A stretch of 64,000 nt of DNA from an uncultured Lachnospiraceae bacterium. GTDB taxonomy: Bacteria > Bacillota > Clostridia > Lachnospirales > Lachnospiraceae. The notes under the pieces were generated by a model that saw only the letters and a list, made by a program, of their open reading frames with translations, made no database searches and was not told the DNA's origin. How positions within the stretch are numbered: the stretch's first letter is position 1; each line of letters starts with the position of its first letter. Made by a program: the position numbers and the translations under genes. The stretch is taken from assembly GCA_905201915.1 (NCBI GenBank), contig CAJKQE010000001.1:43358-107357 (forward strand). The letters run 5' to 3'. Below are positions 26,013 to 35,886 of this stretch, one piece after another.

Positions 26013-26024
26013 TAAAACGTTTTA
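26013..26024. promoter_or_regulatory. LacI-type operator 3
   Basis: Perfect palindrome TAAAACGTTTTA, 14 bases after the -10 box, where a bound repressor would block initiation or early elongation. It shares the AAACGTTT core with the two GH127 operators. Confidence 0.55.
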
Positions 26025-26122
26025 AAAAGAAGAAATATAAAGAAAAAGGTATAAAAAAGGAGGAGATAGCAAGAAAGAATTTATGGTGTAACCGATAATT
26101 TTTAGAAAGGAAAAGTGAGTGT

Positions 26123-29100
26123 ATGAGGAAGGTAAGACATTTAATTAAGAAAAAAGTAGTGCCATTTGCATTATCGGCTGCAATGGTTACTCTTTCTGCA
26201 TCTGGTGCGATTCCAAATACAGTTTTGACTGTAAAAGCGGCAAATGATGCAATTGGAAATGACAGTCTTGCTGTTGAGATTGGTGATTTAGGGCAGATTG
26301 CTTCTATGAAGATTAAGAACAATCGTCTGAGTAATAACGGCAGTGAGATGAATTTTGTATTACCAAACGATACAAGAAATCAGAATAATACAGCGCATCA
26401 GTGGATGGGGGAAATGATTTTTTCTTATCGTACCAGTGATGACGGGACTTTCCCTGAGGACAGAACAGGGTTTGTTGAGGTAGATACGAATAAGACATTA
26501 GCTGCAGGAGGTTCAACAACTTATTCAGATGCAACAGAAAATTTAGAGAGTAATCCTTATATTAAGAAAAATGTAGTAAGTGATAAAAAGGTTGAAATTG
26601 ATTACATTGGTCAGGATGAAGACTCTACAGATGAACGTACTATGAAGGGATTTGATGTAGAATCTGTATATGATATGGATACAGAGGATGGTTCTTTGTT
26701 GTGGAGTATTACATTGAAGAACAAAGGAACAAAACACATCGAGTTTGGTGACGTAGGTCTTCCGATGCCTTGGAATAATAAGTATGCGAATATCAGTGAT
26801 ACTTATAATAATCGTACAACGGTTCATACATTTGCAGGTGCAGACAGTGGTTATGCATACGCAATCCGATGCAGCGGCGAAGGTAACTATATGCTCTTTA
26901 CACCGCTTCCTGAAAGTGGAGCAAGAATTGAGTATATTGATAACTGGACAGGAAACATTAATGGTGTAAAAGGCACTCGTGCAGGTGATACTTACAAGAA
27001 CTGGACAAGTGATACCGGCGGATGGTTCCCAGGACTTCAGGTATATTATATTCACTCAAAAGATATTCAGAAAACAGGACGTGGATATTACACAGATGCA
27101 ACAAGCCTTGTGCTCGCACCGGGTGAGAGCAAAACGTACCAGTTTAAATTCTCTGCTGTACGTGCAGGTGATAACACTCCTCAGGAAAGTGCAGAAAGTG
27201 AAAATAATGCATCTGATTCTGTAGAGGAACGTGAAGCAAATATGCGTTCTATTATGTATGATGCAGGTATGATTGACGCTGTTGCAGTTCCAAGTTTCCA
27301 GACTGCAATTAATATGCCTACAAAATTAGATTTACATTATGACGACAGCAAGATTACAGATGTTGAAGTTGATGTACAGTGTGTACATGAAAACGACCCA
27401 TTTGATGAAGCACATATTCCGGAACAGACGGAAGGTTTGGTAAATAATTCTCGTACAGGGGAATGTGCACAGAATGATTCTGCTACATACGTGGAAACAA
27501 AAGTTGTAGATGGTGAGCAGCATCATATTTACAATCTGAACTTTGGATGTATCGGAAATAACAGTGTTCGTGTTAATTATAAATTAAATGGCGAACAAAA
27601 ATTTACACAGTATGAGTTTAATGTATTGGAAAGCTTAGACAATACAATTGAAACACATGCAGATTTTATGGTAAACACAACTCAGGATAATGATCCGGAA
27701 AGTCCTACTTATGGTATTTACAGTGACTGGTATTTTGCAAGCGGCAGAGATACCAATGAAAAAAATCACTGGGGAGATGACTGGAGTCATGATAATATTA
27801 ACTTCATTACAATGAAAAACTATCTTGATCCAAATCCTGAAGAAGTAAAATCTATTGAGAAATATCTCATTGATTTTATGTGGAACAACTACATGAAATA
27901 TACACAGTCCACATATACAGTTGCGAACTATTTAAGTGCGTCCGGTGTATACGGTACTTCTGCATCTCCATATACACGTACATATTCAGAGGTAATGGAA
28001 GCTACAGGTTTCTATAATATGTATAGACTGGAAAAAGCATATCCTGACTTGATTGAATATCGTGAAAGTCCGGAATGGTATTTGGAAAAAGCTTATGGTA
28101 TTTACAGCAATCGTGTAGGAAGCTATCCTATTGGATTTTATGGTGAACAGCAAATTCCTGATATGATTGAATCTCTTCGCGAGGAAGGTATGTTTGAAGA
28201 AGCGGATAACCTTCAGAAACAGTTTGCGAAAAATAAAGGTACCAACATGGCCACAGCTGATTACCCTTATGGTTCAGAATTTGAGTATGATAATACAGGT
28301 GAAGAAGGCGCTTATGCAGCAGCAAAAGCTTTAAGAGAATATTATCCTGATGATAAGAATACAGAAAAAGCTTTAAGCAACATGGAAAGAGCAGAGTGGA
28401 AGACACGTGCCATGCGTGGTATTCAGCCAACCTGGTATCAGTATGCTGACCCTGTATTCCGTGGCGGTGAAACATGGTGGAACTTCCAGTATACGGCATC
28501 TTTGGCAGGTTCTATTATGGATGACTGGTTACGCTATCAGGACAATGGCTGGGATAATGACAGCAGTGCATGGGCACAGCGTGTAAACTATGCAGCAAAA
28601 ATTTCTAATTTCAATGCTGTTAATATGGGACAGATTTCTGAAGATTATGTGGGTAACGTAAGCTGGAGATACACAATGTCTAAAGGCGGATACGGCGCTC
28701 AGAACGTTAATGACGGAGGAACCCGTGTTCAGAATAATGGCTGGAATGATTTCTCAGGTGAAAGTGATGAAGGTCTTTATGGTTCTCTGTTAAGAATAAG
28801 TTCCGATGCAGTAACAGACCCTGTATTTGGTTTAACAGGATATGGTTGTGAAGTATCTAAAGAAGGTAATGTTTATACAATCACACCGAAAGACGGTGTT
28901 GGAAAACGTTTTAACGTAATCGACAGTAAAATTTATGCAGAACTTGAGCAGGATTCCAGTTCTAAAACTGTGGTAAATGCAGACGGTTCTTACTTAGAAT
29001 TTAATTTAGAAAATAAACTTGGAACAGAGCATGTTTCCAGAATTAAACTGAGCGGCGCCGGTATTTCTGACGGATATTACAGCATAAGCGTAAATGGTGA

Positions 29101-32100
29101 AGTAGCCGGACAGTGTTATGTAAAAGAAAATGAGGGTATTGCTCACGCAGTAATCCCGGCAGATGCTACATCAAAAGTAACAATCAATAAGATGGAAGCG
29201 GGAATTAATGCAGCTCCTGTAATTCGTACTATAAAAGTTGATGAAGATGCAAAAGCATTAGTACCTTTCAGAGTAGAAGCTTCTGCTTATGATGATGGCG
29301 CTCCGGATGGAACAGTAACTTATAAGTGGGAAGTTGTAAGCACTCCTGAAGGTGGAGAACTTACATTTGATGAGGATAATAAACCTTACGCAGAAGTGTC
29401 TGCAACAGCAGTAGGTGATTACACAGTAAAACTTACAGTTTCTGACGGTGAGCTTACTACAGAAAAAGAAGAGACATTTACTGTTTTAGCTGCTCCTGAA
29501 AAACAAGCTCCTGTTATTGGCAGTGCAACAGCAGTACAAAATCCTTCTAATACAACTGTTGCAGAGTTAAGCGGAAGTGCAACATCTGATTCTGTTTATA
29601 ACAATGACCTTGAATATGCATGGAGTGTTGTAGAACAGCCGGAAGGCGGTAATGCAATCATTGCAAACGCAAATCAGAAAGATGCTTTAATGAAAGCCAG
29701 TGCAGAAGGCAGCTATACTCTTCGCCTTACAGTTACAGATAAAAAATCAACAGTATTTGATGAAGATGTATCTGCAAATCAGGATGTTGTTGTTGAAATG
29801 AAGGGTGCAGTAGACGGTGTAGAACGTACAGGCGCAATTATTACACAGGTTGGCACAGCACCGAAACTTCCGGAAACAATGGATGTTATTTATCCGGATG
29901 GAACAGTAAAAAACAGTACAATTGTATGGGATGAAATTCCAGAAAGCTCTTATGCGGAAAAAGGAGAATTTACAGTAGCCGGTACTGTAAAAGATACAGA
30001 AATGAAGGTTGAAGCTCAGGTTATGGTAGTATCCGGTAAGGCTGCAAATCTGGCTCTTGTAGGAGTTCCATCAGCTATTATTAATACACCAAGTGACCTT
30101 GGCGGCGTTGCAGGATTAAATGATGGATATGATCCGGCAAACTCCAGAGATAAGACACATGGCGTATGGCATAACTGGCAGGGTGATCAGGGTGGTCCTG
30201 CATGGGTACAGTACACATGGGATACACCGGTTATGATTTATCAGTCTAACGCATATTACTTTACAGATGGTAACTTTGTTCCTAAAGATGTAAGTTATCA
30301 GTATCAGGACGAAAGCGGTACATGGCGCGACCTTCCAAATGTTCAGGGTTGTGGCACAGAACTGGATAAATACAATGTGACAACCTTTGATCCGGTATAT
30401 GCAACTGCAATTCGTATGAATATGACACCTAAGACATTAGGTTGTGGTGTGATTGAATGGCAGGTAATGGGTTATGCAGATAATATTGTAGATAAGGTTC
30501 TTCTGAGAAAAGTAATTGACGATGCGGATGCTTTGAATTTAGATTTATTTGTAATGACAGATGAATTAAAAGCAGCGCTTGATGAAGCAAAAGCAGAGGC
30601 AAAAGCAGTATTTGGAAATAAGGAAGCAACACAGGAAGAAGTAGATGCAGCAGTAGCGAAATTATCCAACTTAATTATATCTCTTCCTACAAAAGATGGT
30701 AATATGGCATATAGTGCAGCAGTTTCTACAACTTATGTATCTGGTTGGGAAAAATTAGAAGCTGTATGTGACGGAAAGGTTCCTACAAACTCTTATAATC
30801 CAAGTGGTCCAAGATACGGAACATGGGGAAATGCCAGCGGAGAAGAATCCGTAACTTATACATGGAATACACCGATTAAGCTGCAGAGTGCAGATATTTA
30901 CTTCTGGTATGATGGAGAAGAGAATAAACCAACAAGCGGCGGTATTCAAATTCCGAAAGAGTACTATTATGAATATCTGGATGCTGATGGAAACTGGCAG
31001 AAAGTAGCTAATCCATCTGCATACACATTAAATCTGGATGGATTTAACAATACAACATTTGACGAAGTATCCACAACAGCAATTCGTGTTACTATGAAGA
31101 AACAGGTAAACCATGGTAATGGTGTCGGTATTGTAGAATGGAAAGTATATGGTGAACGCGGTGGCGAAAAACCTCCTGTAGATAAAGAAGCTTTACTGAA
31201 AGCTATTGAAGAAGCAGGAAAGCTTGACGAAAGCCTGTATACAGAAGAAACATGGTCTGTATTTGCAAAAGCTCTTGAAAACGCAAAAGCAGTAGCAGAA
31301 AATGAAGATGCAACAAGTGAAGCAATTGAAAACGCAGTGAAAGAACTTATTGCAGCACAGAATGCGCTGGAAGAGAAACCGGGAGAAGAACCAGAAGAAA
31401 AGAAAAATATTGCTTCTCTGGCAAAAGCAGACGGTATCTGTGATTATGTAGATGACCTTGGCGGTCTTGCAACACTGAATGATGGTATTGACCCATCAGA
31501 TTCCGGTGATAAGTCAAATGGAACATGGCATAACTGGAATCACCGTTATGACGAGGAAAATAATATACAGAATGCATGGTTATCCTACACATGGGATGAA
31601 ACAATGGTTTTGGAAAGCACAGATGTTTATTACTTCTCAGATGGCGGCGGAATTCAAATGCCAAAAGCTGTAAGCTTTGAATATTTAGACCAAAATGGAG
31701 AATGGGTTGCAGTAGAGGCAGAAAGTACATGCGAAGAAAATAAATACAATACAACACAACTTGGAAATATTCAGACAACAGCAATTAGAATGACAATAGA
31801 ACCTCAGTTCCTTAATGAGAATGATCCGGCATGTGGTGTTGGTGTTATCGAATGGAAAGTGAATGGTTCTACTGTTCCAAGCGTAGATAAAGAAGCTCTG
31901 GCATCAGCTATTGAAAATGCTGAAAAAGTAACAGAGAAAGATAAATACACAGCAGAAAGCTGGGAAGTATTTGAAACTGCATTAAAAGAGGCTCAGAAAG
32001 TATACGATAAAGAAGATGCAACACAGGAAGAAGTAGATGCAGCAGTTAAAGCACTGAAAGAGGCTCAGGGAGCATTAGTTGAAGCAGAACCAGAACAGGA

Positions 32101-32629
32101 AGGATGGGTTTCAACAGAAAACGGTTGGGAATACTACGAAGACGGACAGAAAGCAGTTGGTTGGAAAGCAATCTCCGGAAAATGGTATTACTTTAATGAA
32201 AATGGAATTATGGCAACTGGTTGGACAGCTGTAGAAGATCATTGGTATTATCTGAATGCAGATGGAACCATGGAAACAGGCTGGGTATCTGTAGATGGTC
32301 ATTGGTATCACCTGAATAACAGTGGAGCAATGGAAACAGGTTGGGTATCTGTAGGAGGTCACTGGTATTATCTGAATAACAGTGGAGCAATGGAAACAGG
32401 TTGGGTATCTGTAGGAGGTCATTGGTATTATCTGAATGCAGACGGAACCATGGAAACAGGTTGGGCATCTGTAGGAGGCCATTGGTATTATCTGAATGCA
32501 GATGGAACCATGGAAACAGGCTGGGCGTCTATAGGAGGATATTGGTATTATCTGAATGCAGACGGAACCATGGCAAGTAATCAGTGGATTGATGGTTACT
32601 ATGTAGATGCATCTGGAAAGATGGTATAA
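26123..32629 (+). CDS. Giant secreted multidomain carbohydrate-active protein (DUF5695-like) with choline-binding-type repeats
   Basis: A 2168-residue exported protein. Residues 1-40 are a signal peptide. Residues about 45-1020 look like a DUF5695-type region; its second part (ASGRDTNEKNHWGDDWSHD, FRGGETWWNFQYTASLAGS) is helical and resembles an alpha/alpha toroid. Then come two Ig/PKD-like domains (about 1025-1225), a Big_4-like domain (about 1228-1300) and three related discoidin-like domains (from about 1307, 1527 and 1761), with FIVAR-like helical spacers at about 1453, 1686 and 1921. About eight 20-residue CW repeats (from 1992) follow. The catalytic activity is unproven. Location and regulation imply release of arabinosides from plant polymers at the cell surface. 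Confidence 0.75.
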   Translation: MRKVRHLIKKKVVPFALSAAMVTLSASGAIPNTVLTVKAANDAIGNDSLAVEIGDLGQIASMKIKNNRLSNNGSEMNFVLPNDTRNQNNTAHQWMGEMIFSYRTSDDGTFPEDRTGFVEVDTNKTLAAGGSTTYSDATENLESNPYIKKNVVSDKKVEIDYIGQDEDSTDERTMKGFDVESVYDMDTEDGSLLWSITLKNKGTKHIEFGDVGLPMPWNNKYANISDTYNNRTTVHTFAGADSGYAYAIRCSGEGNYMLFTPLPESGARIEYIDNWTGNINGVKGTRAGDTYKNWTSDTGGWFPGLQVYYIHSKDIQKTGRGYYTDATSLVLAPGESKTYQFKFSAVRAGDNTPQESAESENNASDSVEEREANMRSIMYDAGMIDAVAVPSFQTAINMPTKLDLHYDDSKITDVEVDVQCVHENDPFDEAHIPEQTEGLVNNSRTGECAQNDSATYVETKVVDGEQHHIYNLNFGCIGNNSVRVNYKLNGEQKFTQYEFNVLESLDNTIETHADFMVNTTQDNDPESPTYGIYSDWYFASGRDTNEKNHWGDDWSHDNINFITMKNYLDPNPEEVKSIEKYLIDFMWNNYMKYTQSTYTVANYLSASGVYGTSASPYTRTYSEVMEATGFYNMYRLEKAYPDLIEYRESPEWYLEKAYGIYSNRVGSYPIGFYGEQQIPDMIESLREEGMFEEADNLQKQFAKNKGTNMATADYPYGSEFEYDNTGEEGAYAAAKALREYYPDDKNTEKALSNMERAEWKTRAMRGIQPTWYQYADPVFRGGETWWNFQYTASLAGSIMDDWLRYQDNGWDNDSSAWAQRVNYAAKISNFNAVNMGQISEDYVGNVSWRYTMSKGGYGAQNVNDGGTRVQNNGWNDFSGESDEGLYGSLLRISSDAVTDPVFGLTGYGCEVSKEGNVYTITPKDGVGKRFNVIDSKIYAELEQDSSSKTVVNADGSYLEFNLENKLGTEHVSRIKLSGAGISDGYYSISVNGEVAGQCYVKENEGIAHAVIPADATSKVTINKMEAGINAAPVIRTIKVDEDAKALVPFRVEASAYDDGAPDGTVTYKWEVVSTPEGGELTFDEDNKPYAEVSATAVGDYTVKLTVSDGELTTEKEETFTVLAAPEKQAPVIGSATAVQNPSNTTVAELSGSATSDSVYNNDLEYAWSVVEQPEGGNAIIANANQKDALMKASAEGSYTLRLTVTDKKSTVFDEDVSANQDVVVEMKGAVDGVERTGAIITQVGTAPKLPETMDVIYPDGTVKNSTIVWDEIPESSYAEKGEFTVAGTVKDTEMKVEAQVMVVSGKAANLALVGVPSAIINTPSDLGGVAGLNDGYDPANSRDKTHGVWHNWQGDQGGPAWVQYTWDTPVMIYQSNAYYFTDGNFVPKDVSYQYQDESGTWRDLPNVQGCGTELDKYNVTTFDPVYATAIRMNMTPKTLGCGVIEWQVMGYADNIVDKVLLRKVIDDADALNLDLFVMTDELKAALDEAKAEAKAVFGNKEATQEEVDAAVAKLSNLIISLPTKDGNMAYSAAVSTTYVSGWEKLEAVCDGKVPTNSYNPSGPRYGTWGNASGEESVTYTWNTPIKLQSADIYFWYDGEENKPTSGGIQIPKEYYYEYLDADGNWQKVANPSAYTLNLDGFNNTTFDEVSTTAIRVTMKKQVNHGNGVGIVEWKVYGERGGEKPPVDKEALLKAIEEAGKLDESLYTEETWSVFAKALENAKAVAENEDATSEAIENAVKELIAAQNALEEKPGEEPEEKKNIASLAKADGICDYVDDLGGLATLNDGIDPSDSGDKSNGTWHNWNHRYDEENNIQNAWLSYTWDETMVLESTDVYYFSDGGGIQMPKAVSFEYLDQNGEWVAVEAESTCEENKYNTTQLGNIQTTAIRMTIEPQFLNENDPACGVGVIEWKVNGSTVPSVDKEALASAIENAEKVTEKDKYTAESWEVFETALKEAQKVYDKEDATQEEVDAAVKALKEAQGALVEAEPEQEGWVSTENGWEYYEDGQKAVGWKAISGKWYYFNENGIMATGWTAVEDHWYYLNADGTMETGWVSVDGHWYHLNNSGAMETGWVSVGGHWYYLNNSGAMETGWVSVGGHWYYLNADGTMETGWASVGGHWYYLNADGTMETGWASIGGYWYYLNADGTMASNQWIDGYYVDASGKMV
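32215..32570 (+). repeat. Six near-identical 60-bp coding repeats
   Basis: Each unit encodes a 20-residue CW/choline-binding repeat (pattern GW, then GGHWYYLN, then DGTMET or SGAMET). Successive units differ at only a few bases, so copy number could change by slippage or recombination. Confidence 0.85.
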
Positions 32630-32657
32630 AGGATACAGAGAAATCCTGTAAAAATCT

Positions 32658-32690
32658 GGGGCTGTTTCATGGGACAGCCCCTTTCATATT
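32658..32690 (+). terminator. Terminator after the giant gene
   Basis: GGGGCTGT (32658-32665) pairs with ACAGCCCC (32674-32681), followed by TTTCATATTT. Confidence 0.75.
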
Positions 32691-32747
32691 TGGTATCTCT
32701 GAAAAGAAATTAGAATAAATCAAGAATTGGAAATGGAGTGAAGGAAT

Positions 32748-34244
32748 ATGTTAAAAAGTAAAAATTATCAGTTTTGGTTCTGTACAGGCTCTCAGGATTT
32801 ATATGGAGATGAGTGCCTTGCAAATGTAGCAGCACATTCACAGAAAATTGTAGAGGAACTGAATAAATCAGGAAATCTGCCCTTTGAGGTAGTGTGGAAA
32901 CCTACGCTTATTACCAATGAATTAATACGAAAAACATTTAATGAGGCAAATATGGATGAAAATTGTGCCGGTGTTATTACATGGATGCACACATTTTCAC
33001 CTGCAAAATCCTGGATTTTAGGACTGCAGGAGTTCAGAAAACCACTGCTTCATCTGCATACACAGTTTAATCGTGAAATTCCTTATGAAACAATCGATAT
33101 GGATTTTATGAATGAAAATCAGGCAGCCCATGGAGACAGAGAATATGGACATATTTTCAGCCGTCTGAATATGGAAAGAAAAGTAGTTATGGGATACTGG
33201 GCAGATGAACATGTTCAGAAAAAAATTGCTTCCTGGATGAGAACAGCTGTTGGTGTAATTGAAAGCAGTCATATCCGCGTTATGCGTGTTGCAGATAACA
33301 TGAGAAATGTAGCTGTAACAGAGGGCGATAAAGTGGAAGCGCAGATTAAATTCGGCTGGGAAGTAGATGCTTATCCAATTAATGAAATTGCAGAAGCTGT
33401 GGCAGGGGTGTCTCAGAGTGATATTAATGCACTGACAGATGAATATTATGAAAAATATGATATTCTTACAGAGGGCAGAGATGCAGCAGAATTTAGAAAA
33501 CATGTGGCAGTACAGGCTGGAATTGAAATCGGCTTTGAACGCTTTTTAGAGGAGAAAAATTATCAGGCAATTGTTACACATTTTGGTGATCTTGGAAATC
33601 TCCAGCAGCTTCCTGGACTGGCTATCCAAAGACTTATGGAAAAAGGATATGGATTTGGTGCAGAAGGCGACTGGAAAACAGCGGCAATGGTACGTCTGAT
33701 GAAGATTATGACCGGCAACATGAAAGATGCGAAAGGAACTTCTTTTATGGAAGATTATACTTATAATCTTGTACCGGGAAAAGAAGGAATTTTACAGTCA
33801 CACATGTTGGAAGTGTGTCCTACCATTGCAGATGGAAGGATTGGCATTAAAGCACAGCCATTATCTATGGGTGACAGAGAAGATCCTGCAAGACTGGTAT
33901 TTACTGCAAAAGAAGGTCATGGAATAGCTACTTCTCTGATTGATTTAGGAAATAGATTTCGTTTGATTATTAATGATGTTGATTGCAAAAAGACAGAGAA
34001 GCCAATGCCGAAGCTTCCTGTGGCAACTGCATTCTGGACTCCGGAACCAAATCTTTATACAGGAGCAGAAGCATGGATTATTGCAGGCGGTGCACATCAT
34101 ACTGCATTTTCTTATGATCTTACAGCAGAACAAATGGGCGATTGGGCTGCTGCTATGGGAATTGAAGCTGTTTACATTGATAAGGACACTACTATTCGTC
34201 AGTTGAAAAATGAACTTCTGTGGAATAGTGTTGCATATAAATAA
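32748..34244 (+). CDS. araA: L-arabinose isomerase
   Basis: A 498-residue AraA, the normal length. The N-terminus YQFWFCTGSQDLYGDECL and internal segments WMHTFSPAKSWI, THFGDLGNLQQLPG and EGDWKTAAMVRLMKIM are typical. The metal-site Glu and His residues lie in the THFGD, FMEDYTYN and HMLEVCP regions. It converts L-arabinose to L-ribulose in the cytoplasm. GGAGTGAAGG precedes the ATG. It heads the araA-araB-araD set, after the giant gene's terminator. Confidence 0.97.
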   Translation: MLKSKNYQFWFCTGSQDLYGDECLANVAAHSQKIVEELNKSGNLPFEVVWKPTLITNELIRKTFNEANMDENCAGVITWMHTFSPAKSWILGLQEFRKPLLHLHTQFNREIPYETIDMDFMNENQAAHGDREYGHIFSRLNMERKVVMGYWADEHVQKKIASWMRTAVGVIESSHIRVMRVADNMRNVAVTEGDKVEAQIKFGWEVDAYPINEIAEAVAGVSQSDINALTDEYYEKYDILTEGRDAAEFRKHVAVQAGIEIGFERFLEEKNYQAIVTHFGDLGNLQQLPGLAIQRLMEKGYGFGAEGDWKTAAMVRLMKIMTGNMKDAKGTSFMEDYTYNLVPGKEGILQSHMLEVCPTIADGRIGIKAQPLSMGDREDPARLVFTAKEGHGIATSLIDLGNRFRLIINDVDCKKTEKPMPKLPVATAFWTPEPNLYTGAEAWIIAGGAHHTAFSYDLTAEQMGDWAAAMGIEAVYIDKDTTIRQLKNELLWNSVAYK

Positions 34245-34258
34245 TAGGAGGGGTTTCA

Positions 34259-35854
34259 GTGAATTCTTGTAAAGAAATAATAGAAAGCGGAAAAGCATTT
34301 TTGGGTATCGAATTTGGTTCCACCAGAATTAAAGCGGTATTAATTGATGAAACTCATACACCTATTGCATCAGGAAGTCACAAGTGGGAAAACAGACTGG
34401 AGGAAGGCTTTTGGACCTATTCTTTAGAGGATATTTGGAATGGATTGAGAAAATGTTATAAAGATTTGACTCAAGATGTGAGAACCAGATATGGCGTGGG
34501 AATTAAAAAGTTATCTGCCATTGGATTTTCGGCTATGATGCATGGTTATATGGCTTTTGATAAGGAGGGAAATCTTTTAGTTCCTTTCCGTACATGGAGA
34601 AACAGCACAACAGGACAGGCAGCCAAAAAGTTGACAGAGCTGTTTGATTATAATATTCCGGAAAGATGGAGTATTGCTCATCTGTACCAGGCTGTTTTAA
34701 ATGGTGAAGAACATGTAAAAAATATTGATTATGTGACAACGCTGGCAGGATATATTCATTGGAAAATGACAGGTGAGAAAGTGCTTGGAATCGGTGATGT
34801 ATCGGGAATGTTTCCAATTGACAGTGAAATTGGGAATTATCAGGCGGAAATGGTGGATAAATTTGATGATTTGTTGAAAGAGAAGAATTATCCATGGAAA
34901 TTAGAAGAAATTTTCCCTAAAGTGCTTTTGGCAGGCGAAAAAGCAGGGGTTCTTACAGAAGAAGGAGCAAGACTTCTGGATGAAAGCGGACAGTTAGAAG
35001 CAGGAATTCCTCTTTGTCCTCCGGAGGGTGATGCCGGTACAGGAATGGTTGCAACGAACAGTGTAGGTGTGCGTACCGGTAATGTTTCAGCAGGTACTTC
35101 TGTATTTGCCATGATTGTTCTTGAGAAGGCGCTTTCAAAGGTATATCCGGAAATTGACATGGTAACAACACCGGACGGGTATCCGGTAGCGATGGTTCAT
35201 GCGAATAATTGTACATCTGACTTAAATGCATGGGTGGAGTTGTTTAAGGAATTTGCTGAAACCATGGGCATAGAGCTGGATATGGATGAGCTTTACGGAA
35301 CCCTTTATCGCAAGGCATTAGAGGGGGATAAAGACTGCGGAGGCTTGTTGTCTTATGGATTTTTATCTGGTGAGTTTATTATGGGGATTACAGAAGGAAG
35401 ACCAATGTTTGTAAGAACACCGGACAGCCGTTTTAATCTGGCAAACTTTATGCGCTCTCATTTATACGCAGCTTTAGGCGCTTTAAAGGTTGGTATGGAC
35501 ATTTTAAATGAAGGAGAAACGGTAAGCATTGACAAAATGACAGGACACGGCGGGCTGTTTAAGACAGAAGGTGTAGGACAGAAAATTATGGCTGCAGCCG
35601 TTAAAGCACCGGTATCTGTTATGGAAACAGCAGGAGAAGGCGGACCTTGGGGCGAAGCAATTCTTGCTGCCTATATGGTAAATAAGGCAGAAGACGAGAC
35701 ATTGCAGGATTATTTGAATCGTAAAGTATTTGCAGATGCAAAATGTGTAACGATTGAGCCAAATACAGAAGATATGGAAGGTTTAGAGAGCTATATCAGC
35801 AAGTTTAAAGAAGGCATTGAAATGGAACGTATTGCAACTAAGGTGCTGCACTAA
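34259..35854 (+). CDS. araB: FGGY-family carbohydrate kinase, probable L-ribulokinase
   Basis: A 531-residue FGGY kinase starting with GTG, with AGGAGGGG in front. The phosphate-binding motif is FLGIEFGSTRIKAVLIDE, followed by FSAMMHGYMAFDKEGNLLVP; the second ATP site contains TGHGGLFKTEGVGQKIMAAA. It belongs to the Firmicute branch often annotated simply as FGGY ATPase. It phosphorylates L-ribulose. Fourteen bases separate it from araA and 32 from araD. The specificity is inferred from that operon, not from residues. Confidence 0.9.
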   Translation: MNSCKEIIESGKAFLGIEFGSTRIKAVLIDETHTPIASGSHKWENRLEEGFWTYSLEDIWNGLRKCYKDLTQDVRTRYGVGIKKLSAIGFSAMMHGYMAFDKEGNLLVPFRTWRNSTTGQAAKKLTELFDYNIPERWSIAHLYQAVLNGEEHVKNIDYVTTLAGYIHWKMTGEKVLGIGDVSGMFPIDSEIGNYQAEMVDKFDDLLKEKNYPWKLEEIFPKVLLAGEKAGVLTEEGARLLDESGQLEAGIPLCPPEGDAGTGMVATNSVGVRTGNVSAGTSVFAMIVLEKALSKVYPEIDMVTTPDGYPVAMVHANNCTSDLNAWVELFKEFAETMGIELDMDELYGTLYRKALEGDKDCGGLLSYGFLSGEFIMGITEGRPMFVRTPDSRFNLANFMRSHLYAALGALKVGMDILNEGETVSIDKMTGHGGLFKTEGVGQKIMAAAVKAPVSVMETAGEGGPWGEAILAAYMVNKAEDETLQDYLNRKVFADAKCVTIEPNTEDMEGLESYISKFKEGIEMERIATKVLH

Positions 35855-35886
35855 AGCTGTGTTGGGCAGACAGAAGGAGGAGAATT

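Noticed and set aside
26543..27055. A 170-codon minus-strand frame inside the giant gene
   Set aside because: It is opposite a clear secreted-protein coding region and has antisense composition.
32215..32570. Regular 60-bp repeats that could be taken for a CRISPR array
   Set aside because: The repeats are contiguous without spacers and code in frame for CW-type repeats.
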